A stretch of DNA of 64,000 nt from Berghia stephanieae (Eukaryota > Mollusca > Gastropoda > Nudibranchia > Aeolidiidae), in assembly GCA_034508935.3 (NCBI GenBank), contig CM067448.1:60033947-60097946 (forward strand), given 5' to 3'. Below the pieces are notes generated by a model. The model saw nothing but the letters and a program-made list of their open reading frames with translations. It was not told the DNA's origin and searched no databases. Within the stretch, counting starts at the first letter, position 1. Each line of letters starts with the position of its first letter. Both the position numbers and the translations under genes were made by a program. Below are positions 13,301 through 24,867 of the stretch, in pieces.

Positions 13301-16300
13301 TCCAGGGATTGTTAAAGGTTCTCCGTATACTAATTCAGCTGGAGAATGACCGATATCATCCTTAGGTGAAGTTCTTAAACCAAGCAGAACCCAAGGTAGT
13401 TCATCCACCCAATTTGGAGTTATTAGACGAGCTTTGAGGGATGATTTCAAGGACCGATGAAACCGTTCAATCATGCCGTTGGACTGAGGGTGATACGCAG
13501 TTGTGTGATGAATCTGCACACCAAGTTGACTGGCCATCTGTGGATGTAAATTGTGAGCCCCTGTCAGAAGTCATATCAACAGGAATACCAAACCGCGAGA
13601 TCCAATTGGAGATCAGGGCTTTTGCACATTCTTCTGTTGTTGTGGTTTGTAACGGTATTGCCTCAGGCCATCGGGTGTTCCTGTCAATTATAGTAAGGAG
13701 ATGGGTGAACCCCCTTGACTGAGGTAATGGTCCAACGAGGTCAATGTTTATATGTGAGAATCGCTTTCCTGGGACATGGAATGTTTCTAACGGTGCTCGT
13801 ATATGTTTTTGAATTTTCGAAGATTGGCAGTTGTGACATTGCTTAACCCATGCTGACACTTCTTTCTTAAGACCATGCCAGATAAACTTCTTGCTGATAA
13901 GTCTGACTGTGGCCTTAACTCCAGGATGTCTCATATTGTGAATAATTTCGAAAACGGTCTTCTGAAGTTGGTAGGAACGATAGGTCTTGGGTAGCCAGTT
14001 GAGATGTCACAAATTAACTCTGGACCCGAGTCAACGGATGTTTTGACGATTTTGAGGCTTGTTAATGCAGTTTTGTAAGCCTGTATGTCAATGCTATTTT
14101 CTTGGGATTCTGCCATAGCTTGATAGTCGATGCCAATTGAGACTGAGTTTGTAACTGCTCTTGAGAGACAATCTGCGACAGTGTTGTTTTTTCCAGAAAT
14201 GTGTCGGATGTCAGTTGTGAACTCGGATATGGCAGATAAGTGCCTTTGTTGACGAGCTGACCATGGTTCAGTTGATTTGGACATGGCATGGATTAATGGT
14301 TTATGGTCAGTAAAAATAGCGAATTGTCTCCCTTCAATGATGAAACGGAAATGACGGATGGCTAAGTGAATACCAAGCAACTCCCTATCAAAGGTACTGT
14401 ATTTCTGTTCAGGTTTACGTAACTGCCTGCTGAAAAATGCCAATGGTTCCCAATTACCTTGATGATTAAGTTGTTCAAGGACAGCGCCCACAGCTTGGTC
14501 GGAGGCGTCAGACGTTAAAGCGAGGGGTGAGTTCAAGCAAGGATGGGCTAACATTGTAGCGTTACTTAGTGCATTTTTACCGTCAGTAAAGGCTTTCACC
14601 ATTTCTTGCGTCCACGTAAGTGCTTGACGTTGTTTTTTGACTTTCAAAGCACTATATAGGGGTCGAAGTATTTCAGCTAGTCTCGGAATGAAACGATGGT
14701 AAAAATTCAACATCCCGAGGAACTCTTGAAGTGACTTGATGGTTTTTGGTTGTGGAAATTGTTTAACAGCCTCAATTTTTGTCGCCATTGGGACAGATCC
14801 AGAATGCGAGATGTGATGGCCAAGGAAGTTAAGAGATCTCACACCGAAAAGACATTTCTCAAGACGGATAACGAGGCCTTGGTTTCTAAGTCTTTCGAAT
14901 ACGATTTTGAGATGTTCCATGTGTTCTGCCTCAGTTGAACTTGCAACCAGAATGTCGTCTAAATAACAAAATACGCAGTCTAAATCTTGTAAAATGGAGT
15001 CCATTAAACGTTGGAATGCTTGTGCTGCATTTTTTAATCCAAATGGCATTCTTAAGAACTCCCAAAGGCCGAAAGGGGTTATCACTGCCGTTTTTGGGAC
15101 GTCTTCTGGAGCGACTGGAATTTGGTGGTATCCTCTGACAAGGTCGATCTTCGAGAAGATGATCTTACCGTCTAAGTTTGCTGTAAAATCATGAATGTGT
15201 GGGACAGGATATCGATCTGGTATAGTAGCATCGTTAAGTCGACGAAAATCTCCGCAGGGACGCATTGTGCCATCAGCCTTGGGGACCATGTGTAATGGGG
15301 AAGCCCAAGGGCTCTTTGATTTTTGAATTATGCCCATTTTCTCCATTTCCAAAAATTCTTTTTTTGCACACAAGAGTTTTTCTGGAGCCAGGCGACGAGC
15401 ACGTGCGAATACTGGGCGACCTTTGGTTGTGATGAAATGTTGCACGCCATGTTTCACAGTTGCCGTTGAAAATGTTGGTTGAAGTAGTTCTGGATAGTTA
15501 TTCAATAATTTTCTGAATGCATTGCAGTTCGGCTCGAGTGGTGAGAGTTTGGCGTTTGCGCAAACTGAACTTACTGAACAAGGTACGTGCGAAAACGTTT
15601 CAGCGTCGATAAGGCGTCGACCACGAATATCCACAAGCAGATTATGATGACGTAGAAAATCTGCTCCAAGTAGGGGACGTTTGACATCAGCTTTGATAAG
15701 TCGTGCATTGAATGAACGCGATCCAATACGTATGTTAGTTTCGAAGCATCCGTATGTTTTTATTGTAGAACCATTAGCAGCTTGTAATGCGAGATCAGTG
15801 GAACCCAAGCTTTTGTCTGGCACAGAGGCGGGTGTGACAGATACTTGAGCTCCAGTATCTACTAAAAAACGTCGGTTTGAATTTTCATCGACGACGATGA
15901 GTTGGAGATTTTTTGATGTGGGCGCGTTGGCTGAGTAAGAATCCGGGTCGACAGCAGAATTTACTGTTGACCCGGCTTGGCGTTTCCCTGGTTCTTCTTG
16001 TTTTTCTTAAATGAATTGAAGAGTTTGCATGTTTGTGCACATGACGGGCATTTGAACCAAACCGTTGATGGTACCAGCAGAGGGAATCTATTTCACTGGT
16101 CATGGTTGGTGTGTCAACTTCACAAGTAGTATGAGAAATTGAAAAGGAGTTAGAGTTTGAGTGAGCAGCGTAGAAAAAATTGTCAGCTTCTCTGGCAAGT
16201 GCCCTGTAATCATCCAGGTTGGACGAGTTTGCTAATTGAAGTCTGATGTTTGCTGGAAGTTGTCTTAAGAATAACTGTCTGAAGAGCAGACAGGGCTTGT

Positions 16301-19300
16301 GTTTGCCGAGGAGCACTAACATCCTGCCCATTAACTCAGATGGCTTTAAGTCGCCCAAACCATTCATGTTGAGTAGAGATTCCGCTCTCTCTGTTTCCGA
16401 AAGGCCGAACGCAGACAGCAGGAAGTTTTTCAGTATTTCATATTTACCTTCCTTGGGTGGTGATGATAGAATAGCAAGGGCTCTAGTTGCTGTGTCTGAG
16501 TCTAAGGCAGCCACTACATAGTAGTACTTTGTTTCATCGCTTGCTATATCGCGTAAGGCAAATTGTGCCTCGCTTTGTGCAAACCACGCTGAAGGACAAG
16601 TGGTCCAGAATGTGGGCAATTTCAATGCTACGGCGTCGATAGACATGTTTATTATTATTATGTTCTTGTGAAGAGTTGAACTGGTAAATAGTAATAATAA
16701 TAATATATACCTATCTCTTAAGTTGTTTTAAGTCGGGGTCACCAATGTAGCATCTACTTTACTGGAAACAACAAACAATGAAAGCAATGTGTAGTGAATT
16801 TTATAAATTTAATGAGTTCTCTCGTGTTTACGTTTTTGTCTGATCTGGCGAGTAGAGTAGTCTTGCAGTCAGCAGTATGTGGTAAGTCTTCGTAGTTCGT
16901 AGGAAACGGAGATCGCCACAAGACAGAGATAAGTTATGCATGAGATATGAACTTAAGTTCGTAAAAAACCCATTGGTTTAAGGTGATTGAAAGGAAAATA
17001 ACTGCTTATGTCATAACACTAACCTGTTGACTTTGCTTCTAAGAGAACATAAATTAGAGCTGAGTAGGTCAGGTACCATGTCAATTCGCTGTGAAATAAA
17101 AAGTTGACATTAGAAAATTACAATATAAATTTACTTTTTTTTTCTTGTAGACAAATAAAAAAAAAAAAAAAAAAAAAAACCTGATGGACCAATGATAAAT
17201 ATATGAATTTTTTAACACTAAAAGTTGCTTAGAGTGGGTTTTTTTTTTTTTTCGGAGGGAGCGGATAGTCAATTAGTATTTAGAAAACATTTAAATTGGA
17301 TCTTTCAATTTGCTTTTGTGTACAAAATATATGGAATGAAAAAATCATAATGAACAGATCTAATTTGATGTATGCATACAGCATTCTCTGTGACTTTGAT
17401 GCACAACACATTGTATGCATATGGCATTCTCTGTGACTTTGATGTCAACACATTGTATGCATATGGCTATCTCTGTGACTAAAAATAATTTAAAAATAAA
17501 ATTCCTTTTATTCATCCCATAGGGGAAATTTGTCTCTAGGGTCTGTTCCATGGGAAGACTGGAATGACCCAGGCGTCAGCCACGGTGCAGCACCGAAAAA
17601 TTGAGCTAGTGCAAGGTGACTTGCTCGAGACCACACAGCACAGCGGGTAATCGAACTCAGTACCTTTCGGGTATGAAGCAAAGACCGTACCACTGAGCCA
17701 TACTGCCCACACACACACACACACACACACATAGACACACATCCATGAAACAGAAAAAAATCGATGGGGTCTCACCTTGTCAGTCAGGTAAACAGTAGTT
17801 CCTCTGTTTTCAGCTTCTTTATCTAATGCATTGCCAGGCTGAATGAAGTGAGAAACATCTGCAATGTGTACACCGACCTGATCATAAAGAGAAAGACGGA
17901 GAGATAAAATAACACATGAATTTTTTTTAAGCCCTCGCTATAATAAAAAAAAATTATGAAAAAAAAAATACTTCCTTCGACTAAGATTGTACAACATAAA
18001 AAAAAATTAATTAAAACATATTCAATGTTATTAAATAACACATGAATGAAAAGCCCTCGCTAAAATATAAAAATTATTCTTAAAAAAAAATACTTCCTTC
18101 GGCGTAGATTGTACAACATAAAAAAAAAAAAAGAATTTGTACACATATTCAAATGTTATTAAGTACAAAGCTTGCCTCCAAATTTCCATTATCCAAATCC
18201 CTACAATGGAGAGCATCGTCAATATCTGTACATCCAGGAGGATCAACACTGCATACATTCAAATGACGTAGATCTCTGCGTCGCTTCAAATCCTACAACA
18301 GAAAAAAAAAGAAAACCAATTGAATAATCAATCTCTCCTTCCTTCACAAAAAAAAAAAAAAAAAAAAAAATTATCACAATTTCAGTAAATTTGGCATGAT
18401 GGCTGATTGGATAAGCATTGCATATCCAACCAAGAGACCAGCTGTTGTCATTTGGGTTTTTTTTTCTCGAGCAAGAAACTTAGCCCAAATTTCTCACTAT
18501 CCTTTCTCAGAATAGAAGTCCTTTGGAGCTTAAGGCGCATGGAACCAGTTTTTATCCCAGTTCACGCGCTCACAGCATGCATAATATAGCGGGATAAGCT
18601 GCGCTTAATAAATGTGCACTATTATTATTATTATTATTATTATTTCTACAGTGCGAAATGGAGAATAGCAATTGCTTGCTATCCTTTGGATAGGTTGGTT
18701 TAAATCAAGACCTTATACTGGAAAGACAATTTTTGTTTAATGTTGATCTTTTTTCCAACATGATGACATGAGTGATCGAACTTAGTACCTTTCGGGTACG
18801 AAGCAAAGACCGTATCACTGAGCCTTGCTGCCCCAAATCAAATTTGGTGCATTTAAGTGGAGCTTTCATTTAAAGAGCATCACAGAATCTAAATGACCTA
18901 AGAGACCTGTATATTGCTGACATCAAAAATATACTCTCTTCTAGAAGGTTTTAATGTGGAAAATGAATTTTACAAGACCTACATTAATACTGATTATGAT
19001 CAAAGCAAGCACAGACTCACCTCTTCTTTCACAGTCCAGGGCATTTTAGGTAGGAAGCTTAGGACTGCCTCTGAGAAATTGCTATGTGGGACATCATGTT
19101 CCAAAAGAAGGACTTCGTTTTCAGTTTCTTTATCACCGACTTCACCAAGACATCGAACAAAGTGTCCCTGAAATTGAAATTGGTGAAACTTATTTATTAA
19201 CTCGTTATTCACTACGATCCCAGAAGAGAATATTTAGAATGACACTATTCATCTTGAAAAATAAAAACATTCCTTTACACTCATAATATTATGCAATATT

Positions 19301-19413
19301 ACAAATTATGATAGATCTATTATTTTAATGCATTAAAAACATTATGTTCCCTGTTGTATTAATCTGCCAAGGATGTCTGCGTGCATTGTGAAGTAAATTT
19401 GTTGTGATGATTA

Positions 19414-19456
<43 letters not shown>

Positions 19457-21539
19457 AGATTCATATATTTACATGCAATGTTAACCACTGAATGCTTTCC
19501 ATTTTGTGAGATTTATTATCATTATTATTATTATCATCATCCTCGTCGTCATCGTCATCATTATTATTATTATTATTATTAACAAGTTTAACAATTAGTA
19601 TTTCACCTACTAAGCAAGTGCTAAAACCATTATAAAGAAGGATGAAATGTGTTTTGAAAAGACTTAGACTACCACACATACCAACGGATATCTGGAGCTC
19701 CTGGGCCAGCTGTCAATAGCCACGATAATCCGCTTGGAGCTCAATGTCTCTGCCTGTCTTGTCTCAATTCTCACCTTTGGAATTTTTTTGTCCGCTGGAA
19801 TGAACAAGTGTCTTGTTCTCTGTAAAAAAAAAAGAAAAAAAAAGAAGTTTGAAAGATTCAAATTACATTCACATCTCTCCAATCCGAACTCCTCTGTTCA
19901 CCTCTGTTCCCAGCATTTTGTTCGGATTACACAGAGTTATCTTGATAGTGGAATCATTTCCTAATGAGTACAAATAAAAATAAAATTTAAAAAATTGAGC
20001 TTTTATATAGCGCAATATCAACTAAACATGCTCAAAGCGATTTACAAGGGGTCCCTGGTCAACAGCAACATTTAACATGAAGGACGGGACAAGACGCCTG
20101 TTAGGTGAAATTACAATTTTTTCGGACAGAGACATCGCTGTAAACGGCCAGGTACTCATTTTACACGGGAGTATGGTGAGAGAATTTGAGTAAAGAGCCT
20201 TCTCCAAGGACTCAATTATGCGTCGAGCGAGGCTCAAACCCAGGACCTTCCAATCCGAAAGCGAGTGTCATACCACAAGACCACATAGCATCACAAATAA
20301 AGTAAAACCAAATCCATCCCCAGGCAACCTGTCCAGATAATGGAGACATCCAGATTATAGAGTCTTGGATTCGAGAGATGCAACTGTATATTATTATTAC
20401 TTATCATAGTATACTTGACTTAAGTCTCATTAGGGTATATTGGCATTTACAAAATTATCTGTCATAGCAGGTCTTAGGAATAGAAAGGTTACATAAAAAC
20501 CCCTCATCCTTTCCCCCCAAAAAATGTTCCGCTTATGGGACAATCTACTTGCTGAGTTGAGTGAATGTAATTTTTTACTTTTAAAAACCCTATACCACCA
20601 TGAGATCTAAAAATAAAAACCTCAAAAAAAAAAAAAACAAAAAAAAAAAAACAAACAAAAAAATACTGACCTCTTTTATGATGGAAGGCTGTAAAATACC
20701 ACAATACTGTCTCCAATTTCTCTTGATGATCCCAACAACTTTTCCTGTAGGCTGTCGCAATTCTTTGGGAACAAGATTTTCTAGGAGAGATTCCTAAAAA
20801 GAAAAAAAAAATGAATTTAAATATAAAAATACATAATATATGATATTATATTGTTAAACCATAAAATAATTGATATATAAATATATGTATTTGTTATGCC
20901 CTAGCAATGGTTGCAAGGGACATAACTCGAACGAGTCCAGAGTTGACATGTCTTCCACAGAATTTGAGTACATTATTGATCACAACTGCCAATCGAATAA
21001 GTCTGACTTGCTCTATTCAAATTATTATACTGCTTTGTTGACTTACATTATCATTATTTTCTCTGTTCTCTTCATCCTCCTCATCTTTCACTTCATCCTC
21101 CCTCAATACGAGAGAGGAGGGGCAACTCCATTGTTCCTCTGGTAACATTTCAATAGCAACCACATCGTCATTGACAGCCCGATTTAAGTTCTGAAGACCT
21201 TGTACGAACACCTGTCGAATCAATAACAGCAAATAAGTCACATACACATTCAACAAAAAATAAATAAAATTAATTTTCAAAAAGTAAGATAAATTAAACC
21301 TAAATCCCTGGATTTGTTTTGTTTGATTATTTTTATTTCTCTAAAGCGTGTGACAGTGCTCTTGACATTATTTATTTATTGAGCTAATATTTCTCACTCC
21401 TATATTTTGTGCCGAAAATATTAATTAATCAATTTGCATACACAAATAATAGTAATAATAATAATAAGAAGAAGAAGAATACTAATAATAATAACAATAA
21501 CAATAATATATATATAATAATAATAATAATATAATAATA

Positions 21540-21571
<32 letters not shown>

Positions 21572-24500
21572 TAATAATAATAATACTAACAACACCAACA
21601 ATGGTCATCATCATCATCATCATCATCATCAAGAAATTGTTAAAAATAAAAATATAAATTGGAGATTAGTGAGTGTTTGTACTTGGACTAAGAATGGAAA
21701 TCAAACACGAGAGTGAGTGATATTGATAAGCATACCATGGTATCCTTGTCCCTGACACCAACATTTGCTTCCAAGTAGTTTTCCCTGCTAATATGTAAAG
21801 TTCCCTGTAATATTTTTCCTATTCTTATCCCTTTCTGGATCTCTGCCAATCCAAGATGCTCTGAAAATAAGGCTTTTTTGTCATCAATATCCTGTAACGA
21901 TAAAAAATAAATAAATTAAAAACAAAAAAAAACATATCATCTTTTAATTTGATAGGTTTTAAACTATGGATTGCGAGCACGCTTGTACTTAAAATTTAGG
22001 TGTGTTGGGGGGGGGGGGGGGGGGGGCAGAGGGGAAGAGATGCAAAGATGTATTTAAATTTCTTTTCCCTAATGTTTTTTAAAACCTTTTTTTGATGGAC
22101 CACCAATTGATATATCAAAATATAAAGTCGCAATGATAAAATTTAGTAATGAATCAAACATTGAATAAGCCCAACAAATAAATATTTATTTAAAGATAAA
22201 AGAGAAAATTAAACACATAAATGAGAAGTGTTATTTTTATAAACAATTACTCCTATAAATTATCAATCATCTTCTTTATCATACACTAAATCTTATTTGT
22301 AAAATTAATCTGACTCAAATCATGTATTCACAACAATTACAACATCTTACTGCTTTATTGAGTGGATTAGCCAGCCGGTCCACGAGAGATTGGTTTGATA
22401 AGCTCTTGACATATTCATGGACTGAAATAATAAAAATAATAAAGAGTTTATACTTTTAAAAAAAGAAAAAGAAAGAAAGGTATCCTGAAAACAGGGATGC
22501 CCTATTCATCCAGCATTGATAACATTCGCCTCAGAAGCAAAAGAGTAAAAGAAAGGGTATTGATCCTGGTACAATCAAACTTTTTCTCTGACTCCACTCC
22601 TTCCCCTGTGATCATTCACCGATGATAACATTTTCCCAACAAGCAAAAGAATAAGTATTGATCCTAGGTACAGTCAAAAGGTTTCTCTGACCCCACTCCC
22701 TCCCCCATGACTATCTAGCAATAATAACATAACAATCGCCTCACAAGCAAAATAAGAGGTACTGATCTCGAAACTTTTCTCTGACCCCACTCTCTCCCCA
22801 ATGACCATCCAGCAATGATAACATTCGCCTCACAAGCACCAGTTCTCTTACATTTAATCACTTAACACTTCTCAGTTGAGTGATTCCACAATATTACAGG
22901 GGGCAGTGTGGCTATAATAAATGTGTTACAACACATAAAACAACAACGAGTCAGCTAGTTTCAGAATTTTAATGTTTGATAATAATCAACGTTCCATCCA
23001 AAAAAACAACAATGGCCGATTGCCGGTCTACCCTTACGCCCACTACTCTACAGTCATGCGCAAGGCACCAAATAAGGGAGGTAACAATTAGATTGGTTTG
23101 AGTATTTTCAACAGTGGCTCAGCAGTACAGTCTTTGCTTCTTACCACAAAGGTACCAAATTCGACTACCCGCCTCGTTGTCTGACCTTAAGCAAGTCACC
23201 TCACCCTAGCTCACTTTGCGGCGCTGCACTGCGGCTAATGCCTGGGTTATTCCGGTCTACCCTTGAAATAGACCCTAAAGACAAATTTCCCCTTGGGGAT
23301 GAATAAACGGATTTTAATTTTAATTCAATTTAAAAGAATAGGCATTGATCTCAAAAAACGTTTCTCTGATCCCACACCCTCCCCCAATGACCATCCAGCA
23401 ATGATAAGGTAGCAGGGTCTGAAAGACCTGGTAGAATGTACATTGATAAAGAATAGTATTAAATTTAAAAATTAACAAGTAACTGCAAGCGTTTTTTACT
23501 TTTGCAGATCTCATGAGAGACTCCAGCCAAATGAGCATTATGGGTCCAAAGGACTATTCTAAAAGTAGAGATATAGAATCAGAAATAAGTCCAATACAAT
23601 TAAAACTTAATTCTCTCGAGTTGATATGAATGTTGTTTTACTTTCATTCATGGTGAACTCGAAAAGGGTATTCAGTTTTCAGTTTTTAAGAACTGCAGCA
23701 ACTGTTATTGCTCTCAGACTGATTTGTAATATGCTTTAAAATCCAAATAATAAAAAGGGTTAAATACTTGTAAAGGCATTCAGTTTTTCTTCTAATGCTT
23801 TTTTCCTGTTGTCTGCATCATTGGTCAGAAGAACAACATCAATCCCAACGTCTTTGAGGTGGTTGCTGTACCATGAAGCAGCGTTGCGGATGGCCCTGTC
23901 ATTACGATCATTCGCTGTCTCTTTTGGTTGTCGTTCAACATATGTATGCCTTTAGCAAATAAATAAAACAAAATGTTTTGAACCCTTTTTTTGGTTACTA
24001 AATTACAGAGTACAGGCAAAGGGGGAGAGTAGGGGGCCAGGAGAGAAAATGGGTTATGTTTACGGTATACATTTTAATCATTTAATCTGCTGAGGTAATC
24101 CTATTAAGTAAAAAAAAAAAAAATCATTAACAATAAATCAATAGGATTTGAAAATGGTTTCATTAAATTGCACTGAAGAGCACCTATTGATTACCTTTAA
24201 GATATCTAGTAAACCTGATGAGGTTTGTGTTTATAATTAATGTCTTGCTCACATTAATGAAACAATTTTAATAGAGCCTTTTTTTTACTTTATACTTTAT
24301 GATTTAAATACATTTCCCTAGCCATTCAGACATTGGATGATCAGATAAAATAGTAAAAAATAATCATTACATGTTGAATTCATTACAAAATGTGTGGAAA
24401 CATTTGGATGACGTGCCAATGATGTCCTTGACTCTCCTGTAGATTGGGGCACTCCTGTGTTTGACCTGTAAAAGTAAACATTTGAAAATATTCTTTGAGA

Positions 24501-24831
24501 TTTCTTGACTGTGAACAAGTCTGAGTAAAACTTGAAGCTGTGAAATTGTCTTTGATATTAGATCATGCCGTATTAACAACAGATAAAGACATGAGCACAA
24601 TGAAAGTAATGTTTCCTCTAAATAGAACCATGTGACTAAATATATGGCCAAGTGAAAGGCATTTCCACTGAAAAATATTAATATGCTGAACTATTTATGT
24701 TGAATTGCTAGAGACTACAACTACATTTGCATTGTATCGTATCCATTGAGATGCATGAAGCACTTATTGCCCCTAATGCAAAATAATTATAGCTAATCAT
24801 ATATGTGACAGAAATTTCAAATCTACACATA

Positions 24832-24867
<36 letters not shown>

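Larger units (their letters stand above)
12626..16920 (-). mobile_element. Ty3/Gypsy LTR retrotransposon, CsRn1-like lineage (fossil)
   Basis: A 4295-bp element in the DIS3 intron between exons 13 and 14, in the same orientation as DIS3. Parts, right to left: 5' LTR, primer site, gag (about 16.65-15.9 kb), protease (about 15.8-15.6), reverse transcriptase (with CYLDDILVA) and RNase H (about 15.5-14.1), integrase and C-terminal region (about 13.9-12.8), purine-rich tract, 3' LTR. The primer site TGGTGACCCCGAC matches the 3' end of tRNA-Trp, a hallmark of the CsRn1/Kamikaze group. A 4-bp AGAC flanks both ends. The two 175-bp LTRs differ at two positions, so insertion is recent. Nearly complete in layout, but the reading frames are broken in about three places. 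Confidence 0.93.
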
